Below are positions 43,804 through 52,728 of a stretch of 64,000 nucleotides of DNA, piece after piece (position 1 is the first letter of the stretch; the number at the start of each line of letters is the position of its first letter). The DNA lies in assembly GCF_000196795.1 (NCBI RefSeq), contig NC_014259.1:372001-436000 (forward strand), read 5' to 3'. The stretch is from Acinetobacter oleivorans DR1 (GTDB taxonomy: Bacteria > Pseudomonadota > Gammaproteobacteria > Pseudomonadales > Moraxellaceae). The notes under the pieces are model-generated. The model was not told the DNA's origin. It saw only the letters and a program-made list of their open reading frames with translations, and did no database searches. A program made the translations under genes and the position numbers.

Positions 43804-43819
43804 CCGTTATAAATAACGG
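43804..43819. promoter_or_regulatory. Inverted repeat upstream of the HPP-CBS gene
   Basis: CCGTTAT-AA-ATAACGG lies 20 bp before the GTG start and 11 bp before its ribosome binding site. It may be an operator or a leader hairpin that affects translation. Confidence 0.4.
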
Positions 43820-43839
43820 CATATCCCCAAAGGTGTACT

Positions 43840-44940
43840 GTGAGTGTTATACAGCGAGAATGGTTACAGATTTTAAAGCCAAATTTTAAGGTTTTACCTT
43901 TAAAGGAACGGTTACTTTGCGGTATTGGAGCGTTGTGTGGTTTAGCAATTTCTTCCTTAATTAGCTGGTATGTTCTGGGTGGAATTAATGCTTGGTACAT
44001 CGCCCCAATGGGCGCCTCATCTGTTCTATTGTTTGCTGTGCCGACTAGTCCCTTGGCTCAACCATGGAATGTGATTGTTGGTAATACCTTAGCTGGAATT
44101 ATTGGTGTTGCCTGCGCACAGTGGATTCCTGATTTAACTACAGCTTTTAGTGTCGCAGTAGGTTTTGCCATATTTTTAATGATGACCACCGACTCTTTGC
44201 ATCCGCCGAGTGGCGCAGTCGCAATTACGGCTGTGTTGGGCGGTGCTGCAATTCATAAATTAGGCTTTTATTTTATTTTTTATCCAGTTTTACTCAACTC
44301 GTTACTTTTACTCGGTTTCGCCATATTTTTTAATAGATTAATTGGGCGGCATTATCCGGTTACTGCTCATCTTAATGACCGTAGTAAAGACCCTACACCG
44401 ACTCAAAAAGTATCTATTCAACCTAAAGACATTGAGTATGCATTAGGGCATCACACTGAGCTTTTAGATATTAGTCAGTATGATTTAGAAAAGATCATTT
44501 TAGAGGCTCAGGAACATGCCAATGAGCGTATGGTAAATCAATATATCTGTCAGGATATTATGAGTCGTGATGTCATCAAACTACATGAAGATGACGACAT
44601 TCATCAGGCACTCGATAAATTTAAACAAGTGAACTTGATGAGCTTACCTGTAGTAAATGTAGAAAATCATTTGGTGGGAACTTTAGCGTTATATGAAGTT
44701 GTTGAATGGTTTAAGGGCGCAGCAGATCCAAGAAACTCTTGGCAGCACTATGTTAAACAAATTATGAGTCGTCGAGTGGTCACGGTACTGCCAACTCAAC
44801 CTATTCAAGATTTGGTACCATACTTTGTTGAAAAGTCGTTTAACTACATACCTGTGGTTGAAGATCGCAAGCTCGTAGGAATGATTAGCCGTGCAGATAT
44901 GATTGCTGCGTTACAGCAACAGTTAAATCAAAAGCTATAA
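43840..44940 (+). CDS. HPP-family membrane protein with C-terminal CBS pair
   Basis: A 366-residue inner-membrane protein. The N-terminal HPP domain (about residues 20-170) has four or five hydrophobic segments and the family motif SLHPPSGAVAITAVLGG around residue 124. The C-terminal half has two CBS modules: IMSRDVIKLHEDDDIHQALDKFKQVNLMSLPVVN and IMSRRVVTVLPTQPIQDLVPYFVEKSFNYIPVVEDRKLVGMISRADM, a nucleotide-binding Bateman pair. The start is GTG with AGGTG five bases before. HPP proteins are linked to nitrite or other anion transport in some bacteria, so substrate is open; the CBS pair suggests regulation by adenosine nucleotides. Confidence 0.85.
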   Translation: MSVIQREWLQILKPNFKVLPLKERLLCGIGALCGLAISSLISWYVLGGINAWYIAPMGASSVLLFAVPTSPLAQPWNVIVGNTLAGIIGVACAQWIPDLTTAFSVAVGFAIFLMMTTDSLHPPSGAVAITAVLGGAAIHKLGFYFIFYPVLLNSLLLLGFAIFFNRLIGRHYPVTAHLNDRSKDPTPTQKVSIQPKDIEYALGHHTELLDISQYDLEKIILEAQEHANERMVNQYICQDIMSRDVIKLHEDDDIHQALDKFKQVNLMSLPVVNVENHLVGTLALYEVVEWFKGAADPRNSWQHYVKQIMSRRVVTVLPTQPIQDLVPYFVEKSFNYIPVVEDRKLVGMISRADMIAALQQQLNQKL

Positions 44941-44957
44941 TTTTTAGAATAAAAAAA

Positions 44958-44988
44958 GCTACGGTTGATTAGGGGATGCAACCGTAGC
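44958..44988 (-). terminator. Terminator of the PspC-domain gene
   Basis: A perfect 10-bp stem GCTACGGTTG/CAACCGTAGC (44958-44967 with 44979-44988) is followed on the minus strand by seven U. It lies after the PspC-domain gene stop. Confidence 0.85.
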
Positions 44989-45003
44989 GACCAAAATTAT
45001 TAA

Positions 45004-45258
45004 TTAACGTACTTGTTCTTCATTTACTGTTCGAACGGATTGTCGATAGCCTTCAATATGCTCTGGCTGTTTTTTCGGAATGACTAACCATAAAACCAGA
45101 TAAACTAAAATTCCTGGAAAGGCCGCACTCATAACTGAGATCAAAACAAAAATGACACGTAGTAAAGTTACGTTCCAACCAAAACGTTCAGCAATACCAC
45201 CCATTACACCGGCGATCATGCTGTGTCGGTTCGAGCGATATAAACCAGAACTGGCCAT
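45004..45258 (-). CDS. PspC-domain membrane protein
   Basis: An 84-residue protein with the PspC domain: MASSGLYRSNRHSMIAGVMGGIAERFGWNVTLLRVIFVL, then PGILVYLVLWLVIPKK with one long membrane helix. The GVxGGIAExFGW core is diagnostic. PspC proteins relate to phage-shock response, but in Acinetobacter no pspA/F operon is visible here, so it is an isolated member. ATG with GGAG upstream. Confidence 0.82.
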   Translation of the reverse strand: MASSGLYRSNRHSMIAGVMGGIAERFGWNVTLLRVIFVLISVMSAAFPGILVYLVLWLVIPKKQPEHIEGYRQSVRTVNEEQVR

Positions 45259-45502
45259 CTAATTCTCCTTAAAGATAAATAATTACAAGAAGCTATTATG
45301 CTCTTGCTTAATAAAAATATGGAGGCGAAATAACGGGTTTAAAGTCCTCTCAAAAGTAAATTGGTTAAAATATGTAAAGGATTGGAATGAAGGAAACCAA
45401 CATCAACTAAAATGCACCTTTTCAGGGCTTAAGGGTTTATTACAGCAATTGGTTAATGCCTGAAATGAATATAAACATGGCGGTTGCTGTTATCTGTGAA
45501 TA

Positions 45503-46156
45503 ATGTATATGTCTTTGAAGCGGTCTAGTTTTTTAGTTAAGTATTTAGTTGTAGGGGCTATGATGTGCCTGACACTGAGTGCTTGCGATATAAACCATGC
45601 CAACTCAAAAGATCACTCTAGTGCCAGCTCTAATTCTACGCATGAAGAAAATCTAATAAAAAATAGTACATCTACAAAAACATTAGATTATGTGGCAGGA
45701 CGTACTTTTTTACCTGAAGAGAACTTAGATCAAACCAAAAAGTTAAGCGGAACCTTATTGCAATATGTAGGGCGATATCACACCCGAATTTCATGTGAGG
45801 ATGCTTTTGCTGATTGTGAGTCGGGCGAAGCAGAGTACATTTTAAATTTATTACCCAATGGATCGGCTTATTGGAATGTTATTCATTTTGGTCGCGTGGG
45901 AAGTAAAGATGGGGCTAAAAGTGCTGCTGTAAATGAATTGTGTCCTTCTTTAAATTGGAAGTTGGATGAAAAAGAGCATGAGTTAACCATTCAATGTCCT
46001 TTATCTAAAGTTAATTTTTATTTTAATTTTGATTCAAACAAAAGATTGGTCATGAATCTAGAAAAACTATTTTATAGCGATTATGGTAAAAATCGTGAAT
46101 TTTTAGAGCAAAACTATTTTGTTCCAAATCAGGCTTATGTATTAACTAAAGAATAA
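45503..46156 (+). CDS. Hypothetical lipoprotein, 217 residues
   Basis: N terminus MYMSLKRSSFLVKYLVVGAMMCLTLSAC; lipobox LSAC with Cys28. A second ATG two codons in (45509) is an alternative start. A Ser/Thr/Asn-rich linker (HANSKDHSSASSNSTHEENL) is followed by a domain with four Cys: RISCEDAFADCESGEAEY, then VNELCPSLNWKL and TIQCPLSKV. The beta-rich part (YILNLLPNGSAYWNVIHFGRVG) resembles NlpE-like or copper-resistance small beta-barrels, but I do not assign it. Ends in a good bidirectional terminator. Confidence 0.66.
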   Translation: MYMSLKRSSFLVKYLVVGAMMCLTLSACDINHANSKDHSSASSNSTHEENLIKNSTSTKTLDYVAGRTFLPEENLDQTKKLSGTLLQYVGRYHTRISCEDAFADCESGEAEYILNLLPNGSAYWNVIHFGRVGSKDGAKSAAVNELCPSLNWKLDEKEHELTIQCPLSKVNFYFNFDSNKRLVMNLEKLFYSDYGKNREFLEQNYFVPNQAYVLTKE

Positions 46157-46169
46157 ATATTACTTGAAT

Positions 46170-46201
46170 AAAAAAGAGCGCAATATGAATTGCGCTCTTT
46201 T
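46170..46201. terminator. Bidirectional terminator
   Basis: A 12-bp stem with loop ATGA (about 46173-46184 with 46189-46200) is flanked by A and T tracts. It is shared by the lipoprotein gene and the convergent acyl-CoA dehydrogenase gene. Confidence 0.88.
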
Positions 46202-46222
46202 CGTTTCTCTATTTAAAAATCA

Positions 46223-48046
46223 TTAGTAGTCGAAGCTAAAGTGTTCAACTGGTAATGATGTTAATGTGCGAGAGCTTGTTACCATCGACTCTGCATGACC
46301 TTGAGTACGAGGCAACATACGGTCAAAGTAGAAGTCTGCAACTTTGATTTTAGCTTTATAGAATTCAGGTGTTTCTGCACCGTCACCTGCTTCAAGTTTT
46401 TCAGAAGCAATGACTGCTTGTTGCGCCCAGAAGTAAGCCATCATCACGTAACCTGAGAACATTAAAAAGTCTACAGAAGCAGAAGATACGATATCACGGT
46501 CTTTACGTGCAGCAAGCATGATACGAACAGTTAAAGTATTCCATTGAGCACAAAGCTTAGTTAAGTCCCAAGCAAAACGACGTAAGTATTTATTACGTGC
46601 GTGCGCAGCACAGAATTTTAAGATTTCAGCAGTGTAGTCACGAACCACTTTACCTTTTGAGCTAAGCAATACTTTACGACCAATCAAGTCAAGTGCTTGA
46701 ATGCCTGTGGTACCTTCGTATAACGTTGAAATACGAGCATCACGAGCGATTTGTTCCATGCCCCATTCTTTGATGTAGCCGTGGCCGCCGTAAACTTGCA
46801 TACCGTTATTTGCAGCTTCTAAACCAAGTTCAGTCAAGAAACCTTTTAAAATCGGGGTATAGAAACCAAGCTTGTCATCATAGTCTTCGTAAGCAGCTTG
46901 ATCGCCACGTGTTAATGCATCTGTCATTTTGTCTGCAAGTTTTGCAGCATGATAGATCATTGAACGACCACCTTCAGCAATTGCTTTTTGAGTCAACAAT
47001 AGGCGGCGTACGTCAGCATGATGAATGATTGCGTCAGCAACTTTATCTGGATCTTTCTTACCAGAAAGTGCACGCATAGACATACGGTCTTTCGCATAAG
47101 GTAACGCACCTTGATAAGATAACTCAGCATGTGCAATACCTTGAACAGCAGTACCAATACGTGCTGTGTTCATGAAGGTAAACATTGCATGTAGACCTTT
47201 GTTCACTTCACCGATTAAATAACCAGTTGCATTATCAAAGTTCAGCACCGCAGTAGCAGAAGCTCGGATCCCCATTTTGTGTTCGATTGAACCACAAGCG
47301 ACTGTATTACGCTCACCAACACCGCCATCAGCAGTAGGGATGAATTTAGGTACAATAAATAATGAAATACCACGAGTACCAGCAGGAGCATCTGGAAGAC
47401 GTGCAAGTACGATGTGAATAATATTTTCAGTTAAGTCATGTTCACCGGCAGAAATGAAGATTTTTGTACCAGAGATTTTATAAGTGCCATCTGCTTGAGG
47501 TTCAGCTTTAGTTTTAACTTGTCCTAAGTCCGTACCACATTGAGGTTCGGTTAAGCACATTGTGCCGCTCCAAGTTCCTTCAACAAGTTTAGGCATATAG
47601 GTTTGTTTTTGCTCATCAGTACCGAATTGCAAGATAGTATTCATACAACCCGAACTTAAGCCAGGGTACATCGTAAATGACCAGTTTGCAGTACCCATCA
47701 TTTCTGATTTAATCAGATTTAATGACATTGGTAGGCCTTGACCACCAAATTCTTCAGGATAAGAAAGACCTTGCCAACCGCCCATTACGAATTGGTCATA
47801 AGCTTCTTTAAAGCCTTTAGGCGTTCTCACTTCACCATTGTCAAAATGGCAACCTTCTTCATCACCAGGCTGGTTAAGTGGCGACAATACGTTTTCACAA
47901 TAATCTGCCGCACCTTCAAGAATCATATCAACTGTATCTGGATCTGCATTTTCACCATTTGATAAAGTTTTATAGTGAGCAGGGTAATCTAATACTTCAT
48001 TCATTAAGAAACGAATATCATGTAGCGGGGCTTTATATGCTGGCAT
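46223..48046 (-). CDS. Acyl-CoA dehydrogenase (607-residue type, DmdC-like)
   Basis: A 607-residue FAD enzyme, larger than the usual 380-400-residue acyl-CoA dehydrogenases. It carries the N-terminal extension typical of the 600-residue subgroup (MPAYKAPLHDIRFLMNEVLDYPAHY). The core has TMCLTEPQCGTDLGQVKTKAEP, ISGTKIFISAGEHDLTENIIHIVLAR, and GGHGYIKEWGMEQIARDARISTLYEGTTGIQA, the region of the FAD/CoA contacts in this family. A C-terminal extra helical domain follows. It oxidises an acyl-CoA to the enoyl-CoA in fatty-acid or related catabolism; the substrate chain length cannot be fixed. Monocistronic. Confidence 0.87.
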   Translation of the reverse strand: MPAYKAPLHDIRFLMNEVLDYPAHYKTLSNGENADPDTVDMILEGAADYCENVLSPLNQPGDEEGCHFDNGEVRTPKGFKEAYDQFVMGGWQGLSYPEEFGGQGLPMSLNLIKSEMMGTANWSFTMYPGLSSGCMNTILQFGTDEQKQTYMPKLVEGTWSGTMCLTEPQCGTDLGQVKTKAEPQADGTYKISGTKIFISAGEHDLTENIIHIVLARLPDAPAGTRGISLFIVPKFIPTADGGVGERNTVACGSIEHKMGIRASATAVLNFDNATGYLIGEVNKGLHAMFTFMNTARIGTAVQGIAHAELSYQGALPYAKDRMSMRALSGKKDPDKVADAIIHHADVRRLLLTQKAIAEGGRSMIYHAAKLADKMTDALTRGDQAAYEDYDDKLGFYTPILKGFLTELGLEAANNGMQVYGGHGYIKEWGMEQIARDARISTLYEGTTGIQALDLIGRKVLLSSKGKVVRDYTAEILKFCAAHARNKYLRRFAWDLTKLCAQWNTLTVRIMLAARKDRDIVSSASVDFLMFSGYVMMAYFWAQQAVIASEKLEAGDGAETPEFYKAKIKVADFYFDRMLPRTQGHAESMVTSSRTLTSLPVEHFSFDY

Positions 48047-48249
48047 GGCTTTAATCCTAATTTTGAATCATTGTGGGATTATCTGAATCGATGATTTGAT
48101 TATTCACTCACCTGATAAAAATACAATGATAATCACATCCGAAAGAAATGTCAGAAAAGCGAATTTTGTCGAAAATAAATACACCCGAAAATACATTTTC
48201 TGCTACATTCAGGACTTATACTTTTATGTGAAAAAACAACTATTTTTTA

Positions 48250-48272
48250 TTTTTAGCAAGTTTTGCTAAAAA
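48250..48272. promoter_or_regulatory. 10-bp inverted repeat 30 bp upstream of the 780-residue lipoprotein gene
   Basis: TTTTTAGCAA-GTT-TTGCTAAAAA has perfect 10-bp arms (48250-48259 with 48263-48272). Its closeness to the start codon fits an operator over the promoter or a leader hairpin. No adjacent regulator gene. Confidence 0.45.
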
Positions 48273-48301
48273 GATAAAGCTATAAGGTTTTAAAAAAGGT
48301 T

Positions 48302-50644
48302 ATGCATTTAAAATATCTCAGTTTATGTTTATTTAGTTTGGGTTTGACCGCATGTGCGCAGCATAACCTACGTCCATCAGTGGCCTCTGCCAACTTAGAT
48401 CAAAAAGTCATTCAGGGTATGAATGCGATGTATGAATACCCAAGCTATGACTACCGCGGGCATTTTAAAGTTAATGTTGATCCAAATCAGCCTAAGAAAA
48501 TCAGTACTGTAGAGAAAACGGCTCAGCTTGATGCTGGAGTGCAAAAAAAAGTAGATCAATATTTACGTGAACAAAAAACTAATTTGAATAAAAAACAGAA
48601 GCAGGCGCTTTATGCTGCAATTGCAAATGAGCAATCTGTTTCGGGTGTATCTGACGAATCACGTTCAGAAAAAGTAAATGCCGTATTAATTAATTTATTA
48701 AATGATCTCCAATTTAGTTACGATGGTTCAGTTCATTACCGTCAAAAAATGGGGTCATTAAATCTCACTGCAAGATATGAGAAACCGACTTTATTGGTAC
48801 AGGCAAAATTGCCAATGGTACTTGATCTGAAAGACTATAAATTTTACGTTAATTATTTCGGATTAATGCCTTATCTAGTAAATAAAGACAATCAAAATAA
48901 CTTGGCGTATGTCGATTTTTCAAAGTATAAAAATCTGTTTACAAACGTCGATATGAAGAAGTTTGTTGAATATGCGAAAGCTTCTAGCGCGGTATCTTAT
49001 CGTTTGGCTGAACCACAAAATTTACAGCGTTTACCCATTACCGATGCTGACCGTAAAGCTGGAATTGTAGAAAAAATTCGTCTAAAAGATACGGTCGAAG
49101 AGTTATTGCTGCAATCGGAACTCTATGGTCAAGTCAATGAAAAATATTTGCAAAAAAATGTTTTAGGATTTGATGATCAAAAGATTGCCGAATCTATAGC
49201 AACTGATCTTGCTGCTTCTGAAGCTAAGAAAAAGGCGACTGGTGCTGAGGGGCAGAAGGTTTCTTCTGAAGATGCAGCGGCTGTCAGTCAGCAACTTTAT
49301 TCGCTTATTAATGCTCATTTTGGCAATACATTGGCTTCTGAGGAAGGTGATGAAGAGCAAGCAAGTGCAGCTCAAGATGTGGCAGCAGCAGAAGCAGCCT
49401 CTGATTCAGCTCAAGCCGAAGACGTTGCTGTTGCAAATGCTGAATCAACTGCACAAGATGAAGAAGTGGCTACACTTACAGAAGATCAGTGTGTTGAATT
49501 ACAGTCTCTTAAGAAACCAGTTGCCTTAGGTGATATTAATTACTGTCAAATTTACGGTATTAATGTGCTTGATCAGAGCGCCGTAAATACCGAAAAAACT
49601 CAGATGAAAGCTCGTCAAGCATCCTTAAAACAAACTTTTGCTGCTTATGATCAGAACCAGTTTGTGAATGATGATGCATTTAAAGCTTTATGGTTAAAAC
49701 ATAAAGCCGAGATTGAACAAGCTTTACCAAAACAAAGAAATCCAATTACGATTGATGTTGGACTTGATGAAAAAGGCCGTTTAGTCAACGCAGATTACGA
49801 TGTTGCCTATACACCAGCCGAGTTTAATCATCGCTTTAATATTAAAATGGACATGCAAATTTTAAATTATGGTAAAGCCACTTCAATTGACCAGCAGCAG
49901 CTTAAACAAGCTAAATCAGTTGCTGAAGCAAGCAAAGGTTCGTTATTTGAAAACTTTGTAAAAGGCTTTAGTGAAAAACTTGGGCAGAGTGATGTTTCTG
50001 AACATCCAGTTGGCTTACATAGCGATGTACAAGATTTAGATTCTAGTCTGGCGCTGTTGGCTAACCAAACTTATGATGCAACACGTGCCTATGACAAAAC
50101 GTATAAAGCTGTGTTTATTGCAAAATTGACTGCCGAAAAACCGTCATATATTCATTATTATTCAGTTCAACAGTTGCAAGAAATTGCTGAAGTTTATGCT
50201 TACTGGTTCTCTGAAGAAGAAACTTATAATCCTCAAGGTAAGGCTTTAGAGCGTATAGAAGCACTGCAGAAAAAGCATCATCTTGAGCAAGAAGAGCAAT
50301 TTGATAATGATTTAGGTCGTGCTGTGGACCATATTGTGATTACGACAATACAAGGTGAGGCAGGGCGTGAAGCATGGCAAAAATTACAGAAACAATATAA
50401 GCAGCCTGAGCAGCTTTTCTCGAAGCAATATCAATTAAAATTTGAACAACAAAATGGTGCTTCTGCTGAAGAAAAACAATTGTTGTCGCAAACAGCTGAT
50501 ATTTTAGGTAAGGCTTATGCTGCTGCGCGTAAACAGCAACTTACGGAAAAAACAATTCAGAATTTAAAACCTGAACATAATGAATTTATTGATTATGAGA
50601 TTTTCCGAGATGTTTATCAGCAAATGGTTGTGACCAAAAAATAA
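48302..50644 (+). CDS. Large hypothetical lipoprotein, 780 residues
   Basis: Signal peptide MHLKYLSLCLFSLGLTAC gives lipobox LTAC with Cys18. The mature protein has a first domain (about 30-310) with beta-strand patterns (DYRGHFKVNVDPNQPKKIS, NLTARYEKPTLLVQAKLPMVLDLKDYKFYVNYFGLMPYLVN), then a helical stretch. Residues about 346-394 are acidic and Ala-rich, low complexity. A second beta domain follows (RNPITIDVGLDEKGRLVNADYDVAYTPAEFNHRFNIKMDMQILNYG, about 480-540), and a long helical end. I do not recognise a family. It is a plausible outer-membrane lipoprotein with repeated beta domains separated by a flexible linker. Two Cys in the middle (EDQCVEL, NYCQIYG). Monocistronic, with terminator. 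Confidence 0.7.
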   Translation: MHLKYLSLCLFSLGLTACAQHNLRPSVASANLDQKVIQGMNAMYEYPSYDYRGHFKVNVDPNQPKKISTVEKTAQLDAGVQKKVDQYLREQKTNLNKKQKQALYAAIANEQSVSGVSDESRSEKVNAVLINLLNDLQFSYDGSVHYRQKMGSLNLTARYEKPTLLVQAKLPMVLDLKDYKFYVNYFGLMPYLVNKDNQNNLAYVDFSKYKNLFTNVDMKKFVEYAKASSAVSYRLAEPQNLQRLPITDADRKAGIVEKIRLKDTVEELLLQSELYGQVNEKYLQKNVLGFDDQKIAESIATDLAASEAKKKATGAEGQKVSSEDAAAVSQQLYSLINAHFGNTLASEEGDEEQASAAQDVAAAEAASDSAQAEDVAVANAESTAQDEEVATLTEDQCVELQSLKKPVALGDINYCQIYGINVLDQSAVNTEKTQMKARQASLKQTFAAYDQNQFVNDDAFKALWLKHKAEIEQALPKQRNPITIDVGLDEKGRLVNADYDVAYTPAEFNHRFNIKMDMQILNYGKATSIDQQQLKQAKSVAEASKGSLFENFVKGFSEKLGQSDVSEHPVGLHSDVQDLDSSLALLANQTYDATRAYDKTYKAVFIAKLTAEKPSYIHYYSVQQLQEIAEVYAYWFSEEETYNPQGKALERIEALQKKHHLEQEEQFDNDLGRAVDHIVITTIQGEAGREAWQKLQKQYKQPEQLFSKQYQLKFEQQNGASAEEKQLLSQTADILGKAYAAARKQQLTEKTIQNLKPEHNEFIDYEIFRDVYQQMVVTKK

Positions 50645-50655
50645 TAAATGCAGTC

Positions 50656-50690
50656 AAAAAAGAACCTACTTAAAGTAGGTTCTTTTTGTT
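50656..50690. terminator. Bidirectional terminator
   Basis: A 14-bp stem (50657-50670 with 50674-50687) is flanked by A and T tracts, between the large lipoprotein gene and convergent aroE. Confidence 0.88.
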
Positions 50691-51479
50691 TTATAGAAAA
50701 TCTTTTAATTCAGGTCTTACACCATTCCAGATATAGAAGGCTTCAATAGCCTGACCCACTAACATTCCAAAACCTTCTGAATATGGCACATTGCGTTGTT
50801 TAGCTTGCTCAAGGAAGCTAGATGGCTTGCCATAAGCCATTTCATAGGCATACTTGAACTCTAGATTTTCTGGTAATTGTAATGCATCACCTGAAAGGCT
50901 TGCAGAAGTTGCATTAATTACAATGTCAAAACTCCCTTCTAACTCACTTAGAGAAATTGCTTGTAATTGAGCTTGAGGAACTGCTGCTTTTAAGTCATCT
51001 ACAAGTTGCTCTGCACGAACGAGAGTACGGTTTGCAATCACAATCTTCTTAGCACCAGCCTGTACCAGTGGATAAATAACACCACGAGTTGCACCCCCAG
51101 CTCCTAAAATTAAAATATTTGTATTTTCTAGGTTCCAGCCTAAGGCTTGAATTGCGGCCACTAAGCCTTGGCCATCAGTATTATCGCCATGCAATTTGCC
51201 ATTCTGCATCCATAATGTATTCACCGCTTTCGCAATTTGAGCACGTTCGGTTAGCACATCACACAAAGCAAAAGCTTGTTCTTTAAATGGTACGGTAACG
51301 TTCATACCACTTCCACCATTTGCAAAGAAACTACGCATACTCGGTTCAAAACCATCAAGAGGGGCAAGACGTTTTTGATAGTCGAGATCGACACCTGTTT
51401 TTTGAGCGAAAGCATGATGCAATTCAGGAGAGCGTGATTGTTCGATTGGGTTGCCAATTACTGCAAACTGTTTGGTCAT
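50691..51479 (-). CDS. aroE: Shikimate dehydrogenase
   Basis: A 262-residue NADP-dependent enzyme reducing 3-dehydroshikimate to shikimate in aromatic amino acid synthesis. The N-terminal substrate domain has FAVIGNPIEQSRSPELHHAFAQ and NVTVPFKEQAF, with catalytic Lys; NTDGQGLVAAIQ carries the catalytic Asp. The Rossmann domain has LGAGGATRGVIYPL and ANRTLVRAEQL, where the Asn-Arg-Thr is the NADP-specific motif. The ATG at 51479 is the usual start; a TTG four codons upstream is rejected. Confidence 0.95.
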   Translation of the reverse strand: MTKQFAVIGNPIEQSRSPELHHAFAQKTGVDLDYQKRLAPLDGFEPSMRSFFANGGSGMNVTVPFKEQAFALCDVLTERAQIAKAVNTLWMQNGKLHGDNTDGQGLVAAIQALGWNLENTNILILGAGGATRGVIYPLVQAGAKKIVIANRTLVRAEQLVDDLKAAVPQAQLQAISLSELEGSFDIVINATSASLSGDALQLPENLEFKYAYEMAYGKPSSFLEQAKQRNVPYSEGFGMLVGQAIEAFYIWNGVRPELKDFL

Positions 51480-51604
51480 TCTTATATCCAAAATTTTAAA
51501 ATGGCATGAAGCAGTTAAAAACGTGTGCTGAATATTCAGCAGGCCTCACTATAAGCCAAATTGGAATAAGAAAAAATATTTGAATGAGGTTCAGAAAAGT
51601 GAAA

Positions 51605-51646
51605 ATAAAAAAGGAGATTCTCTAGGGTGGAAGCCAAAGAATCTCC
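51605..51646 (-). terminator. Terminator of hemF
   Basis: The stem GGAGATTCT/AGAATCTCC (51613-51621 with 51638-51646) is followed on the minus strand by a U tract. It lies just after the hemF stop codon. Confidence 0.82.
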
Positions 51647-51659
51647 AAAAAGCAAAAAA

Positions 51660-52610
51660 TTAAGCAACTTTTTCTTTTAGATTTAACCAGTCACGTGGTT
51701 TTAGGTAATAGTCAGTTAAACGTTTCTCTGGGGAATCTTCATCCCATTCTGGACGATACGACCAACCTGCAAGGTTCGGTAGGCTGACTAAAATAGATTC
51801 GATACGTCCACCTGTTTGTAAGCCAAACAATGTTCCGCGGTCATATACTAAGTTATATTCGACATATCTACCGCGACGGTAAATTTGGAACTCACGTTGA
51901 GCTTCTGTATACGGCTGTTCACGATGTTTTTCAAAAATTGGCAGAATGGCATTTAAATAACCATTACCTACAGCTTGAATATATTTAAAGCAAGTTTCGA
52001 AATCCCAGCCATTGAGATCATCAAAAAATAAACCACCAACACCACGTTGTTCATCACGGTGTTTTAAATAGAAATAGTCATCACACCATTTTTTATGTTC
52101 AGCGTAGACATGGTCACCAAAAGGCTGGCATAGGTCATGTGCGGCTTGATGCCAATCGATAACATCTTGCTCATCTGGATAAAAAGGAGTTAAGTCAAAA
52201 CCACCGCCAAACCACCAAATTGGATCTTGTCCTTCAGGCTCTGCAACGAATAAACGTACATTGGCATGAGAAGTCGGAATGTTCGGGTTCTTAGGGTGAA
52301 TCACCAATGACACGCCGAGTGCTTGAGCTTTAGCACCAGCAATTTGAGGGTGTCTTTCTGTAGCGGAAGCGGGCAGTTTACTAATGTTGATGTGAGAGAA
52401 CATCACACCACCTTTTTCAATCACTGTACCATTTTGCAATACGCGTGAACGTCCACCACCACCTTCCGGACGTTCCCAATCATCAATAATAAATTCACTC
52501 GTACCGCCACCAGCTTTTTCTTGTTGTTCTAAAGCAGCACATATACGGGCTTGTAAATCGAGGAGAAATTCGCGGACACGTTGAATATCTGTGGAAGTCG
52601 GATGTTGCAT
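51660..52610 (-). CDS. hemF: Oxygen-dependent coproporphyrinogen III oxidase
   Basis: A 316-residue enzyme decarboxylating coproporphyrinogen III to protoporphyrinogen IX in heme synthesis, using oxygen. Diagnostic blocks: GGGGRSRVLQNGTVIEKGGVMFSHI, then LVIHPKNPNIPTSHANVRLF, then WWFGGGFDLTPFYPDEQDVIDWH, FKYIQAVGNGYL and YNLVYDRGTLFGLQTGGR. The ATG at 52610 has GAGG seven bases upstream; the four extra codons to TTG 52622 are rejected. It follows ribA after its terminator, so not an operon. Confidence 0.96.
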   Translation of the reverse strand: MQHPTSTDIQRVREFLLDLQARICAALEQQEKAGGGTSEFIIDDWERPEGGGGRSRVLQNGTVIEKGGVMFSHINISKLPASATERHPQIAGAKAQALGVSLVIHPKNPNIPTSHANVRLFVAEPEGQDPIWWFGGGFDLTPFYPDEQDVIDWHQAAHDLCQPFGDHVYAEHKKWCDDYFYLKHRDEQRGVGGLFFDDLNGWDFETCFKYIQAVGNGYLNAILPIFEKHREQPYTEAQREFQIYRRGRYVEYNLVYDRGTLFGLQTGGRIESILVSLPNLAGWSYRPEWDEDSPEKRLTDYYLKPRDWLNLKEKVA

Positions 52611-52667
52611 AATGACCCTCAAAGATGATTGAGATAGGAGATAGATACATCAAAACACAAAACCATA

Positions 52668-52709
52668 AAAAAAGTAAGGGATTTTTAAGAAATGTCTCAA
52701 AAATCCCTT
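52668..52709 (-). terminator. Terminator of ribA
   Basis: An 11-bp stem AAGGGATTTTT/AAAAATCCCTT (52676-52686 with 52699-52709) is followed on the minus strand by TTACTTTTTTT. It lies between ribA and hemF. Confidence 0.85.
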
Positions 52710-52728
52710 GTGATTGCTTTCTTAATAT

